This document shows, piece by piece, positions 27,107 through 35,355 of a stretch of 63,655 bases of DNA; positions within the stretch are counted from its first letter, which is position 1, and each line of letters opens with the position of its first letter. The translations under genes were made by a program, and so were the position numbers. Source of the DNA: CAZNPL01 sp964574815 (GTDB taxonomy: Bacteria > Planctomycetota > Phycisphaerae > UBA1845); contig CAZNPL010000041.1 of NCBI GenBank assembly GCA_964574815.1, positions 1 to 63,655 of the forward strand, read 5' to 3'. The notes beneath the pieces are model-generated. The model ran no database searches and was not told where the DNA came from. It saw nothing but the letters and a program-made list of their open reading frames with translations.

Positions 27107-27637
27107 ATGCGCCTGATGCTCGCGGCAGCCACCGTCGCGATTCCAGCTTGCGCAAAGCCGATTCAATCAGAATTCTACGAGCGGACACCCCCACAATATC
27201 TCGCAGTTGACCCGCACGACACCATTTGCGAGCGCGTCGGCGTCGGTGCTGAACATGCCCGTGTCGGTGAAGCTTTCATACGCTATGCTCGCGAAATCGA
27301 CGCGTTTGAATACATCAGTTGGGCTAAACCCGAAAACATCGAGAGCCTTGATTGCCAGATTGAATGCGTCGTCTCCTACGTGCACGAGGGCAGTTCGCAG
27401 GTGCACTACTGCTGCGCGCGCCTCATCGCTAACGTGTACAATGCGGATCACTCGCGGTTTTTGCAACGCGTCGTGCGCTTTCGCGAGGCCATGTACACGG
27501 CAGACCGTAAGAGGGAGGGCTATTCACACGATGGCGTGAACGTCCACGAAACGCTCAAGAAGCAGCTCTTCGACGATCTGATCTCCGCAACTAGTCCCAG
27601 AGGCAAGAGCGTTGCGCAGGCCGGAGGAACGCCGTAG
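27107..27637 (+). CDS. Small lipoprotein, unknown function
   Basis: The 176-residue product begins MRLMLAAATVAIPACAKP, a short signal with lipobox IPAC. The mature part has strands CQIECVVSYVHEG and QVHYCCARLIANVYN and no recognised family. AAGGG lies about 9 nt before the ATG at 27107; the ATG at 27116 is almost as good, and a long upstream extension in frame is unlikely. It ends the array of eight lipoprotein-type genes. A gap of about 230 bp separates it from the preceding member. Confidence 0.6.
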   Translation: MRLMLAAATVAIPACAKPIQSEFYERTPPQYLAVDPHDTICERVGVGAEHARVGEAFIRYAREIDAFEYISWAKPENIESLDCQIECVVSYVHEGSSQVHYCCARLIANVYNADHSRFLQRVVRFREAMYTADRKREGYSHDGVNVHETLKKQLFDDLISATSPRGKSVAQAGGTP

Positions 27638-27784
27638 CGGTCGCGCATGGGATTCGGACGACTACGCGCGAGTCGTGGGTCTTGGGCGCCGCCGAAACTG
27701 ATACGCACACCTCCTCCACGCGAGGAAAGCGACGCGGGTCTGAAGATGAAGGGCGTGCGGGAACGGGCCGGTGAAGAAGAGCTG

Positions 27785-27824
27785 AAAAAAACGAACAGCG
27801 CTTCGCGGGGCGAAAGCGCTGTTA
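27785..27824 (-). terminator. Intrinsic terminator of the PEP-CTERM gene
   Basis: Read on the minus strand: a GC-rich stem AACAGCGCTT / AAGCGCTGTT with a short imperfect loop, followed by CG and a run of T. It lies 33 nt beyond the stop codon of the gene ending at 27857. Confidence 0.85.
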
Positions 27825-27856
27825 ATCGATTGGAGAAAGTTGGGTTGCCGCTTGTG

Positions 27857-28552
27857 CTACTGGCGGCGACGGCGCGCTCGAGTCAGAACGAGCGACCCAG
27901 CGAGCAGGAACGCCAGGGTGGCCGGCTCCGGAATGCCCTTGCCGCTGACGTTGCCCGTACCCGCAGCATTGAAGCCGGTCACAAAGCCGGCGTCCGTGGT
28001 CACGTTCGACAGGTTCGCGCTCGAGAACACGATGGCAATCGGCTGATCCTCAAAGAACTCGATCCCAAACGGCAGGTCCTGCGTGATTACGTTGCTGGCG
28101 AGACCCGTGGTAGCGATCGTGATCTCCGAACCGCTGTAGAATAACTGAAACTCGTCGATAGCCAGCGCAAGCCCCCAACCGGGTGTGCTGCCCTTGGTGA
28201 GCAAATCAACGCCGAACGCTCCGCCGTTGCCGGCGCTCGTCACGACGCCGCCGGTCTCAGGTATGCCAGTCACGCCTTCGATGAGAACGTCGGCGTGGAT
28301 GTCGGAACTGATGACTTCCCCGACGAGTGATCCGTTGAACAAAAAGCTCATCGTCGTAAGTGGATCCGCTTCGGCAGGATTGCCGGAGCCGCCCAGCGGC
28401 GAACGAGCGTCGACGATGTCCGTCCCATCGTAGACCAGATTAACACCGGTGATCTGGATCTCGAGGTTGTCCACACCAATGGTGCCGGCAACCGCGACCG
28501 AAGACATGCTCAGCGCGGCGGCCAAGCCCAAGCAAATTGCAGTAAAACGCAT
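27857..28552 (-). CDS. PEP-CTERM sorting domain protein
   Basis: The 231-residue product has a signal peptide (ICLGLAAALSMSSVAVAG), a beta-rich soluble region and a textbook PEP-CTERM tail: IPEPATLAFLLAGSLVL then TRARRRRQ. Such proteins are exported, cut and sorted by an exosortase and often become part of extracellular matrix. The start has GGAGGAA about 9 nt upstream, and a terminator lies just past the stop, so it is a single-gene unit. It is convergent with the lipoprotein array. No glycosyl hydrolase or other catalytic domain is visible. Confidence 0.9.
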   Translation of the reverse strand: MRFTAICLGLAAALSMSSVAVAGTIGVDNLEIQITGVNLVYDGTDIVDARSPLGGSGNPAEADPLTTMSFLFNGSLVGEVISSDIHADVLIEGVTGIPETGGVVTSAGNGGAFGVDLLTKGSTPGWGLALAIDEFQLFYSGSEITIATTGLASNVITQDLPFGIEFFEDQPIAIVFSSANLSNVTTDAGFVTGFNAAGTGNVSGKGIPEPATLAFLLAGSLVLTRARRRRQ

Positions 28553-29202
28553 TAGCGATTCCTCCCGCTCCTTGACCCAACTTTCCCCACTCCCCCGCGC
28601 GTTCTTTACCCCTCAACCCCAAACGTGCGACAATCGCACCGGTACACACTCCGCATGCGCGCTGGGAAGCACCAACGTTGCCTGATTCTCTACGGATTCG
28701 CCGTGGGAATCAAGTCTCTTCGCAGATGTTAACAAGAAATCATGCGAGGCCGGAACATCGGGGGATCGCAGCAGGCGGTATGCCCCGGCGTAACGCCCGA
28801 TAATCCGCGGGCAGGCACGCCGCCGGCGGTCGCGTGCCACGGCGCCCTTCCTCGACGGATCACATTCCACGAATCCGCCTGTGTACGTAAGGATCGTTCT
28901 GCCAAGGGATTACGCAAGACGCCGCCTGTGCCAGGCCCGGGTGGCCCCGGAGGCCGCGTCGATGCCTTGTGGGGCACCGCCCCAGAGGGCGACAACGGCG
29001 ATTCTTGCGCTCTGCCGGTCTGCTCCCCGGCCGAAACGGCCCGGATTCCTTCCATCCAGGTCCGGATCAATCGGAAACGGGACCTCGTTCGGACGGGAGA
29101 TCGCCTTGAGGCCGTTGCGGAGAGCCCCCAACGCGGGTAAGGACATGCCGCCGCGGTGCGAATCACGCCGCTCACCAAGCCGCAAGGAACTGGGGCCTCA
29201 TT
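28553..29202. other. Intergenic, no gene seen
   Basis: About 650 bp between divergent genes. Long open frames on either strand are GC-rich shadows without ribosome sites or domains. A GGCACGC...GCGTGCC inverted repeat lies near 28815-28840. Promoters for the PEP-CTERM gene and the GH114-like gene must be here but were not resolved. Confidence 0.5.
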
Positions 29203-30021
29203 ATGATACTTACCCGCCACGATCTGCAAACAGCCGAGTTTTGCGCTGCGCGAAGCTACCTCATTCTGCTCGCGCTGAGCATACTTGCAATGACCACGGT
29301 ACCGGCCGGTGGTTGCGCCGCAGGATTCGGACCGCCAAGCGACGGCAATGGTAACCACTCCCCCGGGCCGACGCCCGGTGGTAACACCAACGGGGACTGG
29401 TGGCGCCCCGCCGTTGAAACGACCTGGCATTGGCAACTTCAGTCTGACGGGAGCGGTCAGATCAACGTGACCTACGACGTCGATGCGTACGACCTGGATC
29501 TTTTCGATGTGCCGGCATCGCTGATCGACGAACTGCACGAAGCCGGGCGCCGCGTGATCTGCTACTTCTCCGCCGGCACATACGAGGACTTCCGGGAAGA
29601 TGCGGACGAGTTCAACGAAGCCGAGATTGGAAATGTCCTGGAAGACTTCGCCGACGAGCGCTGGCTCGACGTCCGCTCGAGCAACGTACGACGCATCATG
29701 CAGGACCGCCTCGACCTGGCCGTCCAAAAACGCTGCGACGCCGTCGAACCCGACAACGTAACCGCTTTCCTGAACGACACCGGTTTCAATCTCACCGCGC
29801 ACGAACAGCTCGAATACAACCGCTTTCTTGCCGAGCAGGCTCACGCCCGCGGTCTGGCCGTCGGCCTCAAAAACGACCTCGAGCAGATCGCCGAACTGGT
29901 CGACGACTTCGACTTCAGCGTGAACGAGCAGTGCCACGAGTTCGACGAGTGCGACGCGCTGCTCCCCTTCATCGAGGCCGGCAAGCCGGTCTTCAACGCC
30001 GAGTACGCCGCGAGTTCGTAG
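29203..30021 (+). CDS. GH114-like (endo-polygalactosaminidase type) lipoprotein
   Basis: The 272-residue product has a signal with lipobox-like VPAGGC, a Gly/Pro/Asn-rich linker (SPGPTPGGNTNGDWW) and one TIM-barrel domain typical of GH114: TTWHWQL near the start, VICYFSAGTYEDFRED, CDAVEPDNVTAF, NRFLAEQAHARGLAVGLKND and the closing CHEFDECDALLPF. The acidic residues in VEPDN and the AGTYED region are those expected at the active site. In characterised members the family cleaves alpha-1,4-linked galactosamine polymers. Here the protein is probably anchored at the cell surface. Confidence 0.88.
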   Translation: MILTRHDLQTAEFCAARSYLILLALSILAMTTVPAGGCAAGFGPPSDGNGNHSPGPTPGGNTNGDWWRPAVETTWHWQLQSDGSGQINVTYDVDAYDLDLFDVPASLIDELHEAGRRVICYFSAGTYEDFREDADEFNEAEIGNVLEDFADERWLDVRSSNVRRIMQDRLDLAVQKRCDAVEPDNVTAFLNDTGFNLTAHEQLEYNRFLAEQAHARGLAVGLKNDLEQIAELVDDFDFSVNEQCHEFDECDALLPFIEAGKPVFNAEYAASS

Positions 30022-30137
30022 AGGACGCGCCGGCCCGCCGGAATATGTGTGCCGAAGCCAACGCCCGCAGCCTCCGAACCCTGGTCCTGCCGATCGATTT
30101 GGACGACAGCTTCCGTTTCTCGTGCGATCCGTAGCTT

Positions 30138-30992
30138 CTAACGCTCCACGCGGCGCCGGACTCTGCGGAATTGCAGCCATCGCCACAACCCGATCGCTGT
30201 GAGCCAGACGACGATGCTCGTCTGGACGATCAGAGCGCTCGATTCAGATGAATCAACGATCGGCAATGGGGCCACGATGAGTGCGTGCGCGCCGACGCTG
30301 TAGACAAGATTCCCACCCGCGACGAACACAAGTGAAAACAGGACACCCCATACAAACAGAACGAGCATGTCGGCGGGTAGTGCCGCATAAGACACGCCCG
30401 CATCAATCCGCTCCGGAACGTGGCTTGCCGCAAAAACCCCCTGAGACACGACCAGAGCCATCAGGAATCCGCCGAAACGCCGCCGCCGGTTCGCACCCCC
30501 GAACTTCAGCCACAACTGTTGCAAGAGAAAACCGCGGAAAACAATCTCCTCGAAGAGCGCCGTACCAGAGAGGTCGTAAAAGGCGCGACCGAGCGTTTCG
30601 CCCGGTGTCTCCCGGACCCAGCCGGCCACCGCGAGCGACCGTGCGTCGCCGAAACCCATCACGCACAACACGAGCTGGAGGATCACCCAAAGTGCGACGG
30701 CGAAAGCCGCGCCGTTCCACGCGCCCCGGCGCGCCAGCCCGATGTCAGCCGGTCGGAGCCTGCCCACCGCGAACATCAACACACCAACCACCAAGAGAAA
30801 GTCCGCGGCGACCATGAGCGTGACTGGCAGCCAGGGCCCGCTGATGTGAACCAGCGATCGAAACGGAGAAACAAACTGTGACAGCATGACGAGCGCAAGA
30901 TTCGCCAGGACCACGGCAATGATGACGCCCCAGGCCGCCTCTCGCGTCGTTGTCGGCATCTGCGGACTCTGTTTCGCGAAGCGGACCGTCAT
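30138..30992 (-). CDS. CPBP family intramembrane metalloprotease
   Basis: This 284-residue protein with about seven membrane segments carries the CPBP/CAAX-protease motifs: FEEIVFRGFLLQQLW (EExxxR), FAASHVPER (FxxxH) and NLVYSVGAHALIV near the end. Members are Rce1-like membrane glutamate proteases with roles in processing or self-immunity. A cupin gene lies 27 nt upstream on the same strand, suggesting co-transcription. The ATG at 30992 is the only good start. Confidence 0.88.
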   Translation of the reverse strand: MTVRFAKQSPQMPTTTREAAWGVIIAVVLANLALVMLSQFVSPFRSLVHISGPWLPVTLMVAADFLLVVGVLMFAVGRLRPADIGLARRGAWNGAAFAVALWVILQLVLCVMGFGDARSLAVAGWVRETPGETLGRAFYDLSGTALFEEIVFRGFLLQQLWLKFGGANRRRRFGGFLMALVVSQGVFAASHVPERIDAGVSYAALPADMLVLFVWGVLFSLVFVAGGNLVYSVGAHALIVAPLPIVDSSESSALIVQTSIVVWLTAIGLWRWLQFRRVRRRVER

Positions 30993-31019
30993 GATGGCGC
31001 CTCGACCGGATCCCGAGAC

Positions 31020-31409
31020 TCATCTGCGCGCCCCGGAACGTCCGGTGTTGTCGATCCCCGTCGTCTCGCTCGGCGGGCTGAATACGTCGATGACGACGGC
31101 ATCCTCAAGGGCTTCGGCCCCATGCGCAACGTTGCTCGGAAAGTGCACAACATCACCGCCTTCGGCCGTCAGTGTCCGCGCGCCGTCCGAACCGGGCTCG
31201 CCGATCTCGAATCTCAGCCGGCCACTGACCAGGCACGCAAACTGCTCGTTCTCATGCCGGTGCATCGGAACGACGCAGCCCTGCTTCAGCACCACGCGCG
31301 AAAGCATCACCCGCTCGCCGACGATACGCCGCCGCTCCAGCAAAGCCATCGGCTGATCCTTGGCAAGCTCCGTCCATCGATACGCTCGCGCCGTTCCCTC
31401 GCCAGACAT
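31020..31409 (-). CDS. Cupin-domain protein
   Basis: The 129-residue single-domain cupin shows motif 1 (PMHRHENEQFACLVSGRLRF) and motif 2 (VVHFPSNVAHGAEALEDA). Its metal-binding His and Glu residues are in place: HRH...E in motif 1 and the H of VAHGA in motif 2. The fold binds a divalent metal and a small ligand, often a sugar or carboxylate; the ligand is not predictable. It probably forms an operon with the CPBP protease downstream and is divergent from the DASS transporter gene. Confidence 0.85.
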   Translation of the reverse strand: MSGEGTARAYRWTELAKDQPMALLERRRIVGERVMLSRVVLKQGCVVPMHRHENEQFACLVSGRLRFEIGEPGSDGARTLTAEGGDVVHFPSNVAHGAEALEDAVVIDVFSPPSETTGIDNTGRSGARR

Positions 31410-31616
31410 GACATGTCACTCCAAGTGCATTCTCCGTCGGCCGGACGAGAACTCACAAGTGGTGCCCCACAGCAAGCCGAAAGTCTGAGAGCGCATCCAT
31501 CATAGTCGAACACCCTGCGAATGGGAGATGGGGCGGAAAGCCGCTTGACAATGTGACCGCGCGTGCGGTAGCGATTGCATCTGCCTCAGCGAGAAAATTG
31601 CCGAAGGGATTACGGC

Positions 31617-33218
31617 ATGGCCGATTCGTCGCCCGACTCAGGCTCGCCGCCGGACATCTCCGAGAAACGTACGCTTACGCAAAGAACCGGCTTTGTGATC
31701 GGGCTGCTGGCGTTTCTGCTCGTCCTCTGGGCACCGCCGGTTAGTGCTTTTAACGAATGGGCCGCGGCCCGGCTCGCCGAGCCGTTCTCCGATGCCGACG
31801 TTCGAGAGGTGGCCAACGGTGCTCAGGCCACGCTCGCCCTGCTTATGCTGATGGTGGTCTGGTGGGTCACCGAGGCCGTACCCATCCCCGTTACCGCCTT
31901 ACTGCCCGGACTCATGCTGCCCTTGCTGCACGTGACCGGGATCGAAGACGGCCAACCCTACCCCTTCACCAACACCGTCTCCTTCTCAGGATATGCCAAC
32001 CCGGTGATCTATCTCTTCCTGGCCGGGTTCCTGCTGGCCGGGGCGATGCGCAAGGTAGGTCTGGACCGGCGGATCATCCTCACAGTGTTGTCGTTTCGGG
32101 CGGTCACGCGCGGCCCGGCGACCATCCTGCTCGGGATGATGGGCATCACCGCCGTCCTTTCGATGTGGATCTCCAACACGGCCACCACCGCGATGATGCT
32201 GCCCATCGCCATCGGCGTCCTGCACGAACTCGGCGAGCGCCCGGGGAAATCGCGCTTCGGCTGCGCCCTCATGCTCGGCGTCGCCTGGTCCGCCTCCCTC
32301 GGCGGAATCGGTACCATCATCGGGTCGCCGCCGAACGGAATCGTGGTCGGCATTCTCCGCAGCCAGGGCCTTGCGAATATCGGTTTCGTCCAGTGGATGC
32401 AGTGGGGCATCCCCGTATCGATCTTCGGCGTCGTGGTCGCATGGGGTTTGCTGCTGGCGATCTTCCGCCCGCGCGTGCAGGGCATCTCGACAACCGTCAA
32501 AACGCTCGACGAGCAACGCCGGTCGCTGGGGACGTGGAGCCGTGACGAAGTCGTCACAATGGTCGTCTTCGCCCTGGTCGTCGTCCTCTGGGTCACGCAG
32601 CCGTTTTGGCGCTATCTCCTTTCCGCGCCGCTCTACGACCGCATCAGCCGGTTCGGCGTGTACGAAATCGGCCTGCTGTGCGCCCTGTTGCTGTTCGTCA
32701 TTCCGGCCGACCTGCGGACCTGGCGCCCGGTGCTGAACTGGCGCGACAGTCGTTACGTCGATTGGGGCACTTTACTGCTGTTCGGCGGCGGCATCGCCCT
32801 GTCCAACGCCATGTTCAAAACCGGCCTGACCGAGTGGCTCGCCAGCGACTGGGTCGCGGGCATCAGCACGCCGCCCGCTTTACTGAGCCTGCTGCTCACC
32901 GCCCTGGTGGTCGACTACCTGACGGAGGTCACCAGCAACACGGCCGTCGCCACGATGATGACGCCGATCCTCATCATGCTGGCCCCGCAACTCGGACTCG
33001 ACCCGGTCACGCTCTCGGTCGCCTGCGCCATGGCCGCCTCGCTCGCCTTCATGCTGCCGGTGGCCACGCCGCCCAATGCCCTGGTCTACGGGACCGGTTA
33101 CTTCAGCATCGGCCAGATGATCCGAGCCGGCTTCCTGATGAACCTGCTAGGATGCGGCGTCATGATCCTCTGCACGTATTTCATAGCAGGTCGCCTCTTC
33201 CAGGCCCTGGCCGTATGA
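31617..33218 (+). CDS. DASS/SLC13 family sodium:anion symporter
   Basis: This 533-residue membrane protein has the two SLC13 signature motifs: ISNTATTAMMLPIAIG in the first half and TEVTSNTAVATMMTPI in the second. Each holds an SNT sodium/substrate-binding hairpin. Members import dicarboxylates such as succinate, or sulfate. ATG at 31617, with AAGGGA 8 nt upstream, is preferred to a TTG at 31575. It is not linked to an obvious metabolic operon. A strong hairpin lies just past its stop. Confidence 0.92.
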   Translation: MADSSPDSGSPPDISEKRTLTQRTGFVIGLLAFLLVLWAPPVSAFNEWAAARLAEPFSDADVREVANGAQATLALLMLMVVWWVTEAVPIPVTALLPGLMLPLLHVTGIEDGQPYPFTNTVSFSGYANPVIYLFLAGFLLAGAMRKVGLDRRIILTVLSFRAVTRGPATILLGMMGITAVLSMWISNTATTAMMLPIAIGVLHELGERPGKSRFGCALMLGVAWSASLGGIGTIIGSPPNGIVVGILRSQGLANIGFVQWMQWGIPVSIFGVVVAWGLLLAIFRPRVQGISTTVKTLDEQRRSLGTWSRDEVVTMVVFALVVVLWVTQPFWRYLLSAPLYDRISRFGVYEIGLLCALLLFVIPADLRTWRPVLNWRDSRYVDWGTLLLFGGGIALSNAMFKTGLTEWLASDWVAGISTPPALLSLLLTALVVDYLTEVTSNTAVATMMTPILIMLAPQLGLDPVTLSVACAMAASLAFMLPVATPPNALVYGTGYFSIGQMIRAGFLMNLLGCGVMILCTYFIAGRLFQALAV

Positions 33219-33229
33219 CCACGCGGGTG

Positions 33230-33258
33230 GCCCATCTCTCGCAAAGCGAGAGGTGGGG
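33230..33258 (+). terminator. Strong hairpin after the DASS gene
   Basis: CCCATCTCTCGC-AAA-GCGAGAGGTGGG forms a 12-bp stem with a 3-nt loop (one G:T) starting 13 nt after the DASS stop codon. There is no T-run, so it may stabilise the 3' end or be a dispersed repeat rather than a classic terminator. Confidence 0.5.
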
Positions 33259-33350
33259 TCACGATTCAAGAGCAAGAGGTCGCCCCCGAACATGGCGAGC
33301 TATCAAACGGCAAGCGGATTGCAGGACTCCGTCAACATCCTGACGCGCGG

Positions 33351-34958
33351 CTACTCCTGTTGGCCCGCGCCGTCAGGACCGCGCCCATCAACGAACCTGA
33401 TCCGCCTCACCCGCCCTTCCCCCACGAACTCGACCCCTGGCACGTTTCGCACGCGGACGGTGGTGAAGATCGGCTCCGGCAGCGTCTCCAGGTATTCCCG
33501 GTTCAATCGACCGTAGTGCAGCAGGATATCAATGTCCGGGCGGACGCCATACACCTCCTGCACGTAAATGAGCGGCAGCACGTCAAACGCGATCAGGGTC
33601 GCGTTCGGAGGCAGCGATTCGAAATCGACCTCGCGAATGAACGGGCGGGCGTCGTACTCTTCCTTATAGACAAGCACGTCCGGGTCGGCCGTCAACCACG
33701 CGGCATACGCGACACCGGCAATCACAAGCCCGTGCCACACCGCGGACCCCGACCAGCGCATGATGCGCGAGAGCCCCACACTGAACAGCCAGGCGTAGGC
33801 GAACAACAAGTTCGGCAGCAACGTCGTGTTGCCGATAACCCGGATCAGCAGGATCGGGACCACGCTCGCCGGCAGCATGGCGATGGCGAACACGGCCATG
33901 GATCGGTTCACTTTCCAAAGATGCCAGGCGCCCACCAGCACGACCGCCAGTGCAGCATACCCGAGCAGCGGATAGATCACCGCGTGCGTCTCCGGCGAGA
34001 ACAGCGGATAACGCCAGCCGAGCTCGCTGGCCAGCCACTTCCACTGCGCCGCGATCTTCCTGGGTGTGGGATGAAACATGTAGTCGTACTGCCGGGCGGA
34101 AACGAGCCACCAGATGCGTTCCCATTTGTCGCTGGCCGTCTCGGCGACCACCGGAAACTCACCCTGGCTGGGGGCCGACTGGTTCAGGTAGTTGTAGCCG
34201 CTGTCGGGCACATCGCGCAGCCAGAGGCTGCCCAGCATGACGCTCAAAGACCCCAGCCCGACCGCCCCCAGAAGGAGCACGCGGCGAATCGGCCGATGCG
34301 CCAGCCGGCGGCGCACGTCCGGGTTGACCACAGCCACCGCCACAAAGGAAAGAAGGAACGTGATGGTCGGCCCCCGGTTGACGACCAGGTACAGAAAAAG
34401 CACCGCGGCCAGCCAGAACTTCCACGGGCGGCCGTCTCGAACCCAGCTCAGGTAGGCCAGGATGCTCCCGGTCAGCAGGATGAAGCAGGTTCCGTAGGTC
34501 TCCGGCAGAACGGCCGCGTGCCAGAAGAGGTCATTCATCAAGAACAAAAGCGAGACCACGCCCGCGGCCACGGGATGAGCGCCGCTGCGCAGTTGCAAGT
34601 GCATCAGAATGGCCACCACGCCGAGGCAGAACAGCGCATTGACCGCGCTGACGGTCAAGTGCGGATCGAACGGCGAAACGAGGCAGAAGAAGCGGAGCAG
34701 CGTGATGATGCCGGCCTGCCCCGGCGGATGCCCGATGCCACCCACGGCTGCGGTGAGTTGAACCTCGCCGGGATCGCCGAACAGGGGCGCCCAGACGACT
34801 TTGGGCAGCAGCAGGGCCGCGGCGACGACCATCGTGATGGCGAAGGCGATGCGCGACCAGGTGTCAATCGGACACCAGCGTCCGCGCTCATCGGAGTGTG
34901 CCGCGGCATCACGCAGTTTTGTCTCGCTCGGCCGATCGGAGGTGGCGTTCATGTTCAT
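33351..34958 (-). CDS. DUF2723 family multi-pass membrane protein
   Basis: The 535-residue product has about ten transmembrane helices and the hallmark early loop GDPGEVQLTAAVGGIGHPPG, typical of DUF2723. That family is related to GT-C fold glycosyltransferases such as protein O-mannosyltransferases; the acidic D/E in the first loop is the expected catalytic site. A soluble C-terminal region (~100 residues) ends QVYGV-like with IYVQEVYGVRPDIDIL. It starts 42 nt downstream of xseB on the same strand. The natural acceptor is unknown. Confidence 0.85.
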   Translation of the reverse strand: MNMNATSDRPSETKLRDAAAHSDERGRWCPIDTWSRIAFAITMVVAAALLLPKVVWAPLFGDPGEVQLTAAVGGIGHPPGQAGIITLLRFFCLVSPFDPHLTVSAVNALFCLGVVAILMHLQLRSGAHPVAAGVVSLLFLMNDLFWHAAVLPETYGTCFILLTGSILAYLSWVRDGRPWKFWLAAVLFLYLVVNRGPTITFLLSFVAVAVVNPDVRRRLAHRPIRRVLLLGAVGLGSLSVMLGSLWLRDVPDSGYNYLNQSAPSQGEFPVVAETASDKWERIWWLVSARQYDYMFHPTPRKIAAQWKWLASELGWRYPLFSPETHAVIYPLLGYAALAVVLVGAWHLWKVNRSMAVFAIAMLPASVVPILLIRVIGNTTLLPNLLFAYAWLFSVGLSRIMRWSGSAVWHGLVIAGVAYAAWLTADPDVLVYKEEYDARPFIREVDFESLPPNATLIAFDVLPLIYVQEVYGVRPDIDILLHYGRLNREYLETLPEPIFTTVRVRNVPGVEFVGEGRVRRIRFVDGRGPDGAGQQE

Positions 34959-35000
34959 CCGGGAGTCCCCGCCTGCGAGGATGGCCGCAGACTGATCGGC

Positions 35001-35240
35001 TTACTGCTCGCCCGCGTCGGGCGCGTCAGTCACTTCGAGCTCCCCGGACGGTGTCGGTGAGAGTTTCTGGATACGCAGTTCGGCGTCGGCGAGCATCTCG
35101 CGACACTGCGCCACCAGCTTCATGCCCTCCTCGTACTTGCTGATGGACGCCTCCAGATCGATCTCGCCGCGCTCGATCTCCTCGGTGATCTGCTCCAGCT
35201 TCTTCAAGGCCTCTTCGAATTTGATCTTCTTGGCGGGCAT
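35001..35240 (-). CDS. xseB: Exodeoxyribonuclease VII small subunit
   Basis: The 79-residue protein carries the XseB pattern FEEALKKLEQITEEIERGEI followed by DLEASISKYEEGMKLVAQC, i.e. a two-helix coiled hairpin. XseB binds several-to-one with XseA to form exonuclease VII, which degrades single-stranded DNA. It lies directly downstream of xseA (115-nt gap). Length is normal for the family. Confidence 0.95.
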   Translation of the reverse strand: MPAKKIKFEEALKKLEQITEEIERGEIDLEASISKYEEGMKLVAQCREMLADAELRIQKLSPTPSGELEVTDAPDAGEQ

Positions 35241-35355
35241 CTCTAATAGTGTTCCCGGTCAACGTCTTCGATAGTACAGCATGCCCACGCAAGCGCCGGC
35301 ATGGCACCCATGTACTCGAAGTACTCGAGCCACTGTAACCTTAGCTGAAGCCCAC

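Noticed and set aside
28729..30186. 485-aa minus-strand frame over the GH114 gene
   Set aside because: No recognisable domain, and the GH114 motifs on the other strand are clear.
33360..35060. 566-aa plus-strand frame opposite the DUF2723 gene
   Set aside because: Low-complexity shadow translation; the DUF2723 signature settles the strand.
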